From the NCBI RefSeq assembly GCF_027533625.1, contig NZ_JAQAGZ010000027.1:1-64000 (forward strand): 64,000 bases of DNA. The letters run 5' to 3'. The position numbers and the translations under genes were made by a program. This document shows, one piece after another, positions 52,547 to 60,335 of this stretch. Under the pieces are notes generated by a model, which made no database searches, was not told the origin of the DNA, and saw nothing but the letters and a program-made list of their open reading frames with translations. This DNA comes from Paenibacillus gyeongsangnamensis. Lineage in GTDB: Bacteria; Bacillota; Bacilli; Paenibacillales; NBRC-103111. The first letter of the stretch is position 1, and every line of letters starts with the position of its first letter.

Positions 52547-52640
52547 TGATAGCGTTTATCAGCCATTTGATACCGATTATCACGTGAATGAGAAGGTTTT
52601 TCACCTTTTTGATAGTTTTTCTCAATGAGAATGGTTATCG
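52547..52640. promoter_or_regulatory. Two or three Fur-like inverted repeats upstream of the CDF gene
   Basis: TGATAGCGTTTATCA (52547-52561) and TGATACCGATTATCA (52568-52582) are TGATA-N5-TATCA repeats whose centres are 21 bases apart. TGAGAATGGTTATCG (52626-52640) is a degenerate third. They resemble the Fur 7-1-7 core TGATAAT-N-ATTATCA. The gap 52467-52650 between the exporter and the integrase has no gene. Confidence 0.6.
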
Positions 52641-52650
52641 CGTGAATACA

Positions 52651-54033
52651 TTATACGTTAGCGCTTTCAAATTTGTTACATAACTGAAATATTCCTGTTA
52701 CGCAATCTACATGTTCACGTTGTAATATAATAGGCAAGACCCCCTTTTTAATATATATACCTTTGAACCCGCCCCGTTGGCGGGTCTCTTTTTTTGTTTG
52801 ATCGCCTGAAAGGCTTGATTTATAAAGGGTTTTTGAGGTTGTGAATCTGAAGAAAATCAAAAATGGGGACGAAGGAGCGAATCGGTCGAATTGGTGAGCG
52901 GTTTGCTTCTTTTTCTTCTTTGTTACATGAACGTAAATGTTGGCTGTAATTCGCGAATCTGAATGGCGCAGACGCTCCTGAATGGACTTGATATCTTCCC
53001 CGGCTTCAAAGAGCAGAGAGCCAGAAGTATGCCGAAGATCGTGAAGGCGAATGTGCCGAAGACCATGCTTTTTAAGGAAATTCACCCAAACATTCGATGG
53101 TGTTCCCGGATAATAGGATTCGCCAAATCCTTTATGAAATATATATTCATCCGTGCCACCGCGCCACGTATCTCCGCGATCCTCTCTTTCTTCCTCCCAT
53201 ATAGGTCGGTAATTCTTAAGTTCTTGCATGTACCATTCCGGCATATCAATCTCATCTTCCGAATCGTTCTTTGTGGTATCCACAATCTTAGATACTGCGA
53301 TATTCTTATTTATGTTGATTGTGTTCTCCTCAAAGTTAGCGTCAGACCATTGCAGAGCTAGCAGCTCGCCGCGGCGGAAACCGCCGATCAAGCAACCTAA
53401 GAAGTAAAGCCTCCATTTGATTGGTTCCTTGTAGAGCGTTTGGATCAGCAATTCTGCTTCCTGATCATTGTAAAAACTAGCTTTATTCTTTTCAGCAATC
53501 GGACGTTTAACTCCGAGCATCGGATTAGAAGGGATCATCTTCCATTCAAAAGCGCGATCAAACACGCATTTCATCACCTTGTAAATGTAAAGCACTGTGC
53601 TGGGAGATAAAGTATCGCCTTTGCCATCTTTTCGGGAACCAGGCTTTTTCAAATCACTAAAAAAGTCAACGAGATGCTTTGTTTTGATGTCAATTAGCTG
53701 CTTATGTCCAAAGACTGGAATAATACGGCTATTTAATTCATTTTCATAACCTTTGCGCGTTTTTGCCTTTAATTCATCTTCAGCATAGCGTTTTCTCCAT
53801 TCCTCAACGAACGCCTCAAAGGACATTTTCTCAGGCGCGATATACTCTCCCGATTCGACCTCGATTTTGAATTTAAGGAGCTCTTCTTCAAGATATTCCT
53901 TCAATTTTTTTGGTGTGAATTTTCCTTTAACCTTGATCGTCTTGTATCGTTTGATCCGTTTGTTATCAGGAGCCAAGACTAAGTTAGCACCAGCTCGGGA
54001 TATCGAAACCAAGCTTATTCTCGATGTTGACAA
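52651..54033 (-). CDS. Tyrosine recombinase (phage integrase), altered N- and C-termini
   Basis: 460-residue phage integrase. The core-binding domain (FVEEWRKRYAEDELKAKTRKGYENEL) and catalytic residues are visible: Arg in GGFRRGELLALQW, His-x2-Arg in RLHDLRHTSGS, His/Arg in ERLRHSDSRI, Tyr in ANIYVHVT. The AP2-like N-terminal arm is missing, and the first 22 residues read as the complement of a phage gene fragment (53960-54196), so the original start is lost. The C-terminus runs on through a hairpin into the probable att region, 60-70 residues beyond the usual end. Defines the left end of the prophage. Confidence 0.85.
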   Translation of the reverse strand: MSTSRISLVSISRAGANLVLAPDNKRIKRYKTIKVKGKFTPKKLKEYLEEELLKFKIEVESGEYIAPEKMSFEAFVEEWRKRYAEDELKAKTRKGYENELNSRIIPVFGHKQLIDIKTKHLVDFFSDLKKPGSRKDGKGDTLSPSTVLYIYKVMKCVFDRAFEWKMIPSNPMLGVKRPIAEKNKASFYNDQEAELLIQTLYKEPIKWRLYFLGCLIGGFRRGELLALQWSDANFEENTININKNIAVSKIVDTTKNDSEDEIDMPEWYMQELKNYRPIWEEEREDRGDTWRGGTDEYIFHKGFGESYYPGTPSNVWVNFLKKHGLRHIRLHDLRHTSGSLLFEAGEDIKSIQERLRHSDSRITANIYVHVTKKKKKQTAHQFDRFAPSSPFLIFFRFTTSKTLYKSSLSGDQTKKETRQRGGFKGIYIKKGVLPIILQREHVDCVTGIFQLCNKFESANV

Positions 54034-54196
54034 CGACGGACAAGTTATCGGGGCAGAGCTTAAAAGCGGAGTGAAAAATCAGCTTATGATTAACGACGCA
54101 GGTAAGGTCGCTGATCACGTAGGCAAAGAGCTTACCGAACTTCCACAGCAAACTTCTAACGATAAGGTAGTAGGCTTTAACCGTTATCAAAACTAA
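53960..54196 (+). pseudogene. 3' fragment of an unidentified phage gene
   Basis: The plus strand reads LSGAKTKLAPARDIETKLIL, then DNDGQVIGAELKSG and HVGKELTELPQQTSNDK to a stop at 54196. It has protein-like composition but no start codon, and its left edge coincides with the place where integrase homology stops. It is probably the tail of a phage gene joined to the integrase by a deletion. Confidence 0.45.
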
Positions 54197-54218
54197 AAAT
54201 ATATTGGAGGTAATGAAC

Positions 54219-54938
54219 ATGATTAGAGAAGCAATTGAGTATATCGCAGGTCTGGTAAAAAGGTCGGAAGGACAACTGCTTCAAGTAGGAGACCAGCAGT
54301 TTCACACCTACGAGGAATTGAAGCTCATTCGGGAATTGGTGCCTCAAGCAATCAATGTCCGAAGCCTGAGCGGATTGGTTGGTTACATCAAATCTGAATT
54401 TGACGGTGATCACAAGTTGATGGTTCATGTGATGAACCCGACGAAAGTGGTGGCATTCACTGAATTTAACCGCGACAAAGCCCGGAACTTCATGATCGAG
54501 GCTGCAGCGATGCTTCCGGATTTCAAATTCGATTCCTGGTACCGGAACGAAGAGTTCAACATCTCTCTACAGTCCGGATTCATACCAACGGATGACCGGG
54601 CCGCTATCCTTCGAGTGATTGGTACCATCCAAGAAGAGAACGTAAAAACGACTGGTGACAACGGGGTGACTCAAACGGTCGTTGCCAAGTCGGGCATCGC
54701 TACAGTAGGTAATGTCATCGTACCGAATCCGGTTGTTCTTCGTCCGTTCCGTACATTTGTAGAGGTTGACCAGCCCATGAGTGAATTCGTGTTCCGGATG
54801 AAAGACGGCCCTAGCTGCGCATTATTTGAAGCAGACGGAGGCGCATGGAAGCTTGCAGCTATGGAAAACATTAATGCCTACTTACAAAAAGCTCTCCAAA
54901 AAGAAGTGGAATCTGGGAAGATCGTAATTATCGCTTAA
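54219..54938 (+). CDS. Phage protein (DUF2303-like), unknown role
   Basis: 239-residue protein of a type common in Firmicute phages near early/recombination genes. Features are EAIEYIAGLVKRSEGQL at the start, RSLSGLVGYIKSEFD near residue 50, FNISLQSGFIPTDDRAAIL near 115 and PFRTFVEVDQP-MSEFVFR near 190. ATG 54219 follows GGAGG by eight bases; a TTG at 54204 is less likely. Function not established. Oriented away from the integrase. Confidence 0.65.
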   Translation: MIREAIEYIAGLVKRSEGQLLQVGDQQFHTYEELKLIRELVPQAINVRSLSGLVGYIKSEFDGDHKLMVHVMNPTKVVAFTEFNRDKARNFMIEAAAMLPDFKFDSWYRNEEFNISLQSGFIPTDDRAAILRVIGTIQEENVKTTGDNGVTQTVVAKSGIATVGNVIVPNPVVLRPFRTFVEVDQPMSEFVFRMKDGPSCALFEADGGAWKLAAMENINAYLQKALQKEVESGKIVIIA

Positions 54939-54990
54939 TTTATAAGAAGTCGGGAGCAGTATTGCTGCTCCCATTCATAAGGAGGAAGTA

Positions 54991-55152
54991 ATGCCAGACC
55001 AAGACAACAAGTTCCCCTTCGAAGAGCACTTGCTACAGATGAAGGAGTACGAACAAGACGTGATATGGATCAAAGGCCGGCCGTTCATCGTGCAGCCGGC
55101 CACGATCGATGATATTGAAAGGATAAATAAAGGTTACTTTTGCATGGATTGA
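54991..55152 (+). CDS. Small phage ORF, 53 residues
   Basis: Starts with a strong ribosome site AAGGAGGAAG eight bases before ATG 54991. Product is acidic at the start (PDQDNKFPFEEHLLQMKEYE) and ends YFCMD. No family. A hairpin GGGAGCAG/CTGCTCCC (54952-54973) separates it from the preceding gene. Confidence 0.55.
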   Translation: MPDQDNKFPFEEHLLQMKEYEQDVIWIKGRPFIVQPATIDDIERINKGYFCMD

Positions 55153-55182
55153 GGTAGTGTGGGACAGCTACATGAAATTAAA

Positions 55183-55278
55183 TCACTTAATCAAAAACAT
55201 GTATGCAATCGTGACTAAGGGAGCAACTAAAAAGAAAATACCGTAACGAATTGTAATAATTTCTTCGCGGGAAAACAT
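55183..55278 (-). CDS. Short single-span membrane peptide, 31 residues
   Basis: Opposite strand to its phage neighbours. AGGAAGG lies before GTG/ATG; ATG 55278 encodes a charged head (FSREEIITIRY) and a hydrophobic helix (GIFFLVAPLVTIAYMFLI) ending in Lys. No family known. Possibly a small phage-moron membrane peptide. Confidence 0.45.
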   Translation of the reverse strand: MFSREEIITIRYGIFFLVAPLVTIAYMFLIK

Positions 55279-55443
55279 AGAATGCACACCTTCCTAGCAA
55301 TTTGATCATGCAGTATATGCAAAAACAATTCGGCAAGTGACGTGTCGTATCCTTCGATGAAAAAACTCTAGTTCTGTCGAAAAGAATCCCACCTTAAAGT
55401 TAAAGAAAATGTGTAGCCTGTTTGAGGATTGAGGTGATTCGGT

Positions 55444-55758
55444 ATGAATCCAATACAAAAGCGTAAAACACTGCAGCAACTTCGGACATGTACGGCGGAG
55501 CAGTTCTGGGCCTGGATGAATGTCCTCCACAACCGGGCCTATGAACTCGGTAAGAAGCATATGCGCGAGGCAATGGAATGCCACCCGAGGATCAGCAAAC
55601 GGATGGTCGGTGAGGTCGAACAGAAAGCCCTTGAGATCTGCCAGGACTGGGACGGCCTTCGGGAAGTAACGGTTGATGAAACGGAAATCGAAGTCATTGA
55701 GGGGAGACGGGCGGCTTATGAAGCAAGGAACCAAGCCAACGCACAGGCAAAGGGCTGA
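55444..55758 (+). CDS. Phage hypothetical protein, 104 residues
   Basis: Helical, highly charged product with WAWMNVLHNRAYELGKKHM near residue 22 and an Ala/Gln-rich tail. GAGGTGATT precedes ATG 55444. The next ORF overlaps its end (55718). Not recognised; part of a tightly packed run of small phage genes. Confidence 0.6.
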   Translation: MNPIQKRKTLQQLRTCTAEQFWAWMNVLHNRAYELGKKHMREAMECHPRISKRMVGEVEQKALEICQDWDGLREVTVDETEIEVIEGRRAAYEARNQANAQAKG

Positions 55759-55873
55759 AATCAATGCAGCCGGCTTCGATCCGGAGAACTGGCTGGTGGA
55801 ACGGAATACCTCGTCGGAGCTCGTGCTGGTCCATCGACACGCAAGTAAGACTAAGGTCATTCGGAGAGGATGA
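55718..55873 (+). CDS. Small phage protein (DUF6906-like)
   Basis: 51 residues starting KQGTKPTHRQRAEI, then NAAGFDPENWLVERNTSSEL and LVHRHASKTK. This matches a small family often found in Firmicute phages (DUF6906-like). Internal start in the preceding ORF's reading region, with translational coupling likely. It ends with an ATGA overlap to the next gene. Confidence 0.6.
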   Translation: MKQGTKPTHRQRAEINAAGFDPENWLVERNTSSELVLVHRHASKTKVIRRG

Positions 55874-56121
55874 GCGGCATGGGAAATCAATCGCTTATGC
55901 ATAATTTCTCTCAACGGGAGCGAGAGCTTATCATTGAGAATCTCCGCGGAAAGCCTTTGTATCTGGAGGACGGAGATGGATCCCGGGTCGGATCGATCAT
56001 CAATGTGGTGGAGGGACGGATCGTCATCGAGTTAATGCCGGGAGAGAGAATGGAAGCATTGAATCCGCCATTTTCAGTAACATTAGGAATAGATCAGCAT
56101 AAGGAGCCTTATTACATATGA
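55870..56121 (+). CDS. Phage hypothetical protein, 83 residues
   Basis: Starts by ATGA overlap. Residues FSQRERELIIENLRGKPLYLEDGDG then a strand-rich region ending NPPFSVTLGIDQ. No family recognised. The next gene begins at its stop codon with the same ATGA coupling. Confidence 0.55.
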   Translation: MSGMGNQSLMHNFSQRERELIIENLRGKPLYLEDGDGSRVGSIINVVEGRIVIELMPGERMEALNPPFSVTLGIDQHKEPYYI

Positions 56122-56450
56122 AAAACTGGATTGGTAAACCATCGCCTAAGAGCATGCGGGTGGGTATGGGATGGTTCGGTGAAATGAATAAAGCATTCAG
56201 CGATGGTAAATACGCCGTGATGACTCGGACTATTGAAACCGAGTGGGGCACGATAGAGCATGCTTGTATGCGAAATGCAGTCAACAGTGATATCCCTTGG
56301 GCTGAGAAGCAACGGATAAAGAATGAACTGTTTGGACCGGATCGGACCGCGATCGAAGTGTTTCCAGCAGAAGTTGACCTAGTGGACGAAGCAAACATGT
56401 ATCATATCTGGATACTGCCAAGGGGGATGAAGCTCCCCTTTGGCTTGTAA
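56118..56450 (+). CDS. Phage protein with DUF7694-like domain
   Basis: 110 residues. The ending AIEVFPAEVDLVDEANMYHIWILP and MKLPFGL matches a small domain (DUF7694-like) seen in many phage proteins. The first part has GKPSPKSMRVGMGWFGEMNKAFSD. Function unknown. Translationally coupled to the gene before it. Confidence 0.65.
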   Translation: MKNWIGKPSPKSMRVGMGWFGEMNKAFSDGKYAVMTRTIETEWGTIEHACMRNAVNSDIPWAEKQRIKNELFGPDRTAIEVFPAEVDLVDEANMYHIWILPRGMKLPFGL

Positions 56451-56477
56451 CCTATGCAGATGGTGTATATATAGGTT

Positions 56478-56687
56478 TTAGTTGCTCGATGACCGACCTG
56501 AGAGAGGCACAAAAATTTGACCAGAATACGAACCGCCCATAGGGGCATATCCTCCTTGCCCGGTGTAACCAGGGAAAAACCCAGGAGTTGTTGGATAGGT
56601 TATCATAGGGAACTGACCGGGATATTGATAAGGAAATTGATAAGGATATTGACCTGGGAATTCGTAAACGAAAAGGTTATAAGCCAT
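56478..56687 (-). CDS. Pro/Gly/Tyr-rich small protein
   Basis: 69 residues dominated by Tyr, Pro, Gly, Phe and Gln (for example FPGQYPYQFPYQYPGQFP), with a short DNA repeat of ATAAGGA/ATTGATA units encoding it. GAGGAGGATC precedes ATG 56687. Composition resembles spore-coat or surface proteins of Bacilli rather than phage structural proteins. Opposite strand to the phage genes, so perhaps a cargo gene. Confidence 0.55.
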   Translation of the reverse strand: MAYNLFVYEFPGQYPYQFPYQYPGQFPMITYPTTPGFFPGYTGQGGYAPMGGSYSGQIFVPLSGRSSSN

Positions 56688-56830
56688 TGTTTGATCCTCC
56701 TCTTTCTCATTTTATAGCTAATACAAGGTATGATTTTCCAATAAATCGAGATGCTTGCCTTAATCAAATGGGCCCTAATATAGGCAAATTATTGTCTAAA
56801 ATACAATGTGAAAAGGTGGTGAACAACATC

Positions 56831-56920
56831 TTGGCGTGGGGCCTGCTTGTCCTGGCATTATCAGTTATCGGAGGATTTTTACTGCTTATGAGGTATCTGG
56901 AGAAGAACCCTCCGGAGTAA
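56831..56920 (+). CDS. Very short membrane peptide, 29 residues
   Basis: TTG 56831 with AAGGTGG upstream encodes a hydrophobic helix (AWGLLVLALSVIGGFLLLM) and a charged tail RYLEKNPPE. A GTG at 56818 is another possible start. A hairpin terminator follows. Could be a host-modifying phage peptide; not recognised. Confidence 0.45.
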   Translation: MAWGLLVLALSVIGGFLLLMRYLEKNPPE

Positions 56921-56924
56921 ATGG

Positions 56925-56951
56925 AAAAAGTCGCCCTAAGAGGACGACTTT
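56925..56951 (+). terminator. Hairpin after the short membrane peptide
   Basis: AAAGTCG and CGACTTT with loop CCCTAAGAGGA; short T-run. Confidence 0.55.
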
Positions 56952-57057
56952 CCCATATGAACCGTAGATATGGACAATGAACGGTTAACGCGATTTTAAC
57001 ACGTGAAAGCTGTGTTAATCAATTGGGAAGCATTGCATCTGAATATAGGCGGTGTAC

Positions 57058-57165
57058 ATGGGAATGTGTCCTTATTGGTCAACTCATTTATCGTGCGAAC
57101 AAGTAGCGGCCATTTCTATGCTATTTGGTCGCTACGGTCATTATGGCTATCATCATTCGAAGTAA
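57058..57165 (+). CDS. Possible 35-residue peptide
   Basis: ATG 57058 after GGCGGTG gives a peptide rich in His/Tyr/Gly at its end (FGRYGHYGYHHSK), with two Cys. Resembles short spore-coat-like or metal-binding tails. Weak call; the rest of the gap 56952-57253 holds nothing else I can see. Confidence 0.35.
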   Translation: MGMCPYWSTHLSCEQVAAISMLFGRYGHYGYHHSK

Positions 57166-57253
57166 TTCGATGAATATTGAAATAAATGTGCCCCGCACTT
57201 TTAGGTACGGGCCACTCAACTAAGACTTGGAATCTTGTCATCACATAAATTCA

Positions 57254-57637
57254 CTAGCAACAAGCGGACAGGATATTCAATACTTGGGATGTTGTATCCA
57301 ATTGCAAAGATAATTGGTTATCAACAAAAAAGCGTAAGCCAAACAGTCCGGCGTCAGTAAATCCAGGGTCGATAATACACGGTACATCAGCGAAAATACT
57401 ATTGCCTATCTGTAATGTGCAGACCGACTGATACGCTTGCACAGTCCCACCTACGCCGCCAATTTGAATATTGCCAAGATTCGGTAAACCAAGAACATTT
57501 GCAACTTGATCATTAAACGTTAACTCAAATGCTCCAGTATCAAGGATCATGCCAGGAACCACTGTTCCATTAACCCCAAGGTCAAAATAAAATGCATCAT
57601 TTACTATTGAACCTTGAATTGTTGCGACAGTGACCAT
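57254..57637 (-). CDS. Retropepsin-like aspartic protease fold protein
   Basis: 127 residues, almost all beta. The single Asp motif MILDTGAFELTF near residue 30 is the D-T/S-G of retroviral-type aspartic proteases. A second hydrophobic-Gly block (NIQIGGVGGTVQAY, GLFGLRFF) follows, as in the homodimeric fold. It lacks a signal peptide and ends ILSACC. AAGGAGGAA precedes ATG 57637. It lies on the strand opposite to the phage late genes and may be a cargo gene. The absence of a Gly in flap and the Ala after DTG are variations to check. Confidence 0.65.
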   Translation of the reverse strand: MVTVATIQGSIVNDAFYFDLGVNGTVVPGMILDTGAFELTFNDQVANVLGLPNLGNIQIGGVGGTVQAYQSVCTLQIGNSIFADVPCIIDPGFTDAGLFGLRFFVDNQLSLQLDTTSQVLNILSACC

Positions 57638-57752
57638 GTCAATTCCTCCTTAGATTTATTTTTGTCAAGCAATATATTCTATGAAATCGGCAGTTTATAT
57701 TAAACGGCTGATATAACGGATTGATAGAAAATAGACAGGTGGAGGAATTAAG

Positions 57753-57893
57753 GTGACAAAAAAACTATTACCTATTGATGTTTCTAATATCGATCGTGCT
57801 TTTGGCGGTGACGTTAAGAGACTGCTTCCACCGATGTGTGAAATTCCAGAGGAGTTTCAAAAAGAAAGAACCAAGTGGAATGTAGTGGAATGA
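57753..57893 (+). CDS. Small phage ORF, 46 residues
   Basis: GTG 57753 behind GGTGGAGG. Product TKKLLPIDVSNIDRAFGG... ends KWNVVE. Unrecognised. The next ORF starts one base after its stop codon. Confidence 0.5.
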   Translation: MTKKLLPIDVSNIDRAFGGDVKRLLPPMCEIPEEFQKERTKWNVVE

Positions 57894-57894
57894 A

Positions 57895-58092
57895 TTGATA
57901 ACTTGTTGGTTCTATAAAGGGCTTAAAAAATTGGAAGTTATCCCGAGAGAGGGCGTTGATCGGGAAAAGGCAGTCGCTCATATTCAAGCGTGTATGGCCT
58001 CATGGGAGCCGAATCACGAACACAAAATGGCCGGCTGCGCTTTCCTCATGAGTCAGTTTTTTGAAGACGAATTCAGTTACGAAATAGCATGA
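57895..58092 (+). CDS. Small phage ORF, 65 residues
   Basis: TTG start, weak ribosome site, likely coupled to the preceding ORF. Contains four Cys (ITCWFYKG, IQACMASW, MAGCAFLM) and an acidic end. No family. Confidence 0.45.
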   Translation: MITCWFYKGLKKLEVIPREGVDREKAVAHIQACMASWEPNHEHKMAGCAFLMSQFFEDEFSYEIA

Positions 58093-58120
58093 ATATTGAG
58101 GAACATGGGAGGGTTTAACG

Positions 58121-58201
58121 ATGAAATATACACTTGGTGACCTTAATAACCATTTATTTGCTCAACTTGAAATGGCTTACCGCAGGGGTCATGGAAGATG
58201 A
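58121..58201 (+). pseudogene. Start of a phage gene cut by a truncated group II intron
   Basis: ATG 58121 with GGGAGGG upstream encodes KYTLGDLNNHLFAQLE, a typical start of a small phage protein adjacent to terminase genes. At about 58174 the sequence switches into a group II reverse transcriptase, so the rest is missing. Confidence 0.55.
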
Positions 58202-58808
58202 TCAGTTCCATGAAACGGTAGTCGGGTCTCCACAGGGTGGGGTCATTAGTCCGTTACTTGCGAATCTATACTTGAATCATTTCGACTGGGGGATGAAGGA
58301 GAAGGGGTTTGCCGTTGTCAGGTATGCAGACGATGCTGTGATCCTTTGTAAAACAAAGGAGAAGGCGGATGAAGCATACCGAGCGGCAAAGTCCATTCTG
58401 GAAGGGGAACTTCATTTAAGAATGCACCCGGAGAAAACGAAAGTGGTGCACTTCGATGAAGGCTTCCGCTTCCTGGGATTCGACTTCTGGAAAGAATATC
58501 TCATCTTGCCGGATGCAAAAGTGAAGAAATACAAAGATAACATCCGCAAGATCACCCAAAGGCAGCAAGGGAACAATCTTGACGAAATGATCATGAAGCT
58601 AAATGAAGTGTCGCGCGGATTTGGTAACTATTTTGGGATCGGGAACGTAAAGAGCAAGTTTCAACGGCTGGACGAATGGACGCGCATGAGAGTACGAGCT
58701 TTCATGCGGAAAAAGAAGTCTACGGTTTCAAACAAGCTTATTCCAAACAAAGCGTTGGAGGAAGCAGGTATGGTATTTCTGACGAATCTACTCACCACAC
58801 GTTTCTAA
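58174..58808 (+). pseudogene. Group II intron reverse transcriptase/maturase, C-terminal part
   Basis: About 211 residues from WLTAGVMEDDQ: RT block GSPQGGVISPLLANLYL, catalytic VRYADDAVILC, RT block 7 (FRFLGFDFW), and a maturase X-type region with a basic end (MRVRAFMRKKKS). The first half of the RT is missing, so it cannot be active. In the phage context it is inert unless trans-acting maturase is supplied. Confidence 0.85.
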
Positions 58809-58954
58809 CTCAGGAATGAAATATGCAGCCCGGTGACGGGTGAAGACGACTCACTCCTGAAGATGGGGAACTGACGAAGGAAAGCCGTGTGCGGGAAATC
58901 CGCATGCACGGTTTGACGGGGAGTCCGGGGAAGTAATTCCCCGTCTTACCCTAC
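58174..58954 (+). mobile_element. 5'-truncated group II intron
   Basis: Only the C-terminal RT/maturase half, domain V (58879-58914, AGCCGTGTGCGGG/CCGCATGCACGG) and domain VI with intron end near CTAC 58951-58954 remain. The 5' structural domains and N-terminal RT are absent. The left junction is fused to a phage gene start. Class resembles the intron at the window's left edge. Confidence 0.85.
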
Positions 58955-58976
58955 TTTGGAGGTGGGTGAGGTGTAG

Positions 58977-59711
58977 ATGTCGCGAACCGAAAGCCCGGCG
59001 CGTAAGAAGGCGCTGCAGATGTGGATCAAAAGTGGGCGAACGCTTAAGCCGAAGGAGATTGCAGAAAAGCTAGGCGTTAGTGATGCCATGGTTCGTAAGT
59101 GGAAAAGCGTTGACAAGTGGGTAGATATCCCCGATCCGCAGCCACGGAAGCGCGGAGCGCCGAAGGGTAACCGGAACGCCAAAGGAAACAAGGGCGGCCC
59201 CGGCGGGCCCCCAGGGAACGCGAAAGCCGTTAAGCATGGCTTCTTTCGTAAGTTCTTTCCTCAAGATCCTGAATTCCTCGAGATCATGGACATGGTCGAG
59301 CAGATGGACCCATTGGACATGATATGGAGCAACATCGTGACGTTGTATCAGCAGATCATTTGGGGCCAGCGCATCATGTTCGTCGAGAACAAGGAAGATA
59401 TGACAAAGGAGATCCGGAAAACGAAAACAACGTTTTTCGGAGGCGAAGACGGCGGTTCAGCTCAGGAAGATGAATGGGAGATCCAATTTGCTTGGGACAA
59501 GTTTGCCAATGCTATTAAGGCTCAGGCTGTCGTTATGAGGGAGATCCGGGGACAAATAAAGCAATTCCAAGCCGCAGCTCCTGAAAACTACGAACGCCGA
59601 TTGAAACTCGAGCAAATGCAGGCGCAGATCGAGAAGACCAAGCTGGTAATTGGGAAGATAAAGGGTGATGACAGCGATACTGAGGACGACGGATTTATCG
59701 ATTGCGCTTAA
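58977..59711 (+). CDS. Phage terminase small subunit
   Basis: 244 residues. N-terminal helix-turn-helix (PKEIAEKLGVSDAMVRKWKSVDKW, about 26-49), a Gly/Lys/Asn-rich linker (APKGNRNAKGNKGGPGGPPG, about 60-80) and a helical C-terminal oligomerisation part, as in YqaS/TerS proteins. Binds the pac/cos site for packaging with the large subunit encoded at 60.3 kb. ATG with GGTGAGGTG upstream, right behind the intron end. Confidence 0.88.
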   Translation: MSRTESPARKKALQMWIKSGRTLKPKEIAEKLGVSDAMVRKWKSVDKWVDIPDPQPRKRGAPKGNRNAKGNKGGPGGPPGNAKAVKHGFFRKFFPQDPEFLEIMDMVEQMDPLDMIWSNIVTLYQQIIWGQRIMFVENKEDMTKEIRKTKTTFFGGEDGGSAQEDEWEIQFAWDKFANAIKAQAVVMREIRGQIKQFQAAAPENYERRLKLEQMQAQIEKTKLVIGKIKGDDSDTEDDGFIDCA

Positions 59712-59880
59712 AGGCAAAGTGGCGGCCGCTTGGAACGGTGATGAGCCGGATCAAGCGGATGAATAATATACATGAGTCCTTCGAAGGCCAACCCGTGCCG
59801 GATAAGGGTTTTTAGAATATTACTTATTTTGTTTTAAAAGGTTATAATGGTTACATCAACCGAAGAGGTTAGGTGTAATA

Positions 59881-60096
59881 ATGAAAACTGGGTATGAATT
59901 AATAACGGATAAAGATTTTGAAGAAGCAAAAAAAATAGGTTACTTAATTAGAGCCTATCAAGGGAGTATTACCATTTATCCTCCAGGGAAAATAACTGGA
60001 TTTTCAGACATTCATATCTCGATTGACGATAAACGACTTTTCCGATTGGCAAATCATTTCCAAATTGTCGATTCTCCCAAAAGTTCTAAAAAATGA
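59881..60096 (+). CDS. Small AT-rich ORF between the terminase genes
   Basis: 71 residues, MKTGYELITDKDFEEAKKIG at the start; strands and a central SITIYPPGK. GAGGTTAGG before ATG 59881. AT-richer than both terminase genes, so probably a moron inserted between terS and terL. Unrecognised. Its downstream 240 bases carry only short frames and a terminator. Confidence 0.5.
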   Translation: MKTGYELITDKDFEEAKKIGYLIRAYQGSITIYPPGKITGFSDIHISIDDKRLFRLANHFQIVDSPKSSKK

Positions 60097-60278
60097 TTGT
60101 GTGCAAATCCCTACTTGGGAAAAAGCTATCGATGAATATGTTTGTCTGATGGGATTTGGTGAAAGAAAGCATATGAGCCGGGAGAACTGGAATTGATAAA
60201 TTCTGGTTTTTACTGCTACTTTACGGACGGCTTAATCCTTGAAATCCAAAAAAAGAATACATCATCAGGACAATTAAG

Positions 60279-60305
60279 CACTCTCACCCGAGGGTGCTTT
60301 TTTAT
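60279..60305 (+). terminator. Terminator before the terminase large subunit
   Basis: AGCACTCT-CACCCG-AGGGTGCT followed by TTTTTATG. Its presence between moron ORF and terL supports a separate unit for the 59.9-kb gene. Confidence 0.75.
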
Positions 60306-60335
60306 GTCCGAGAAAGGAGGAGATTGTACGGAACG

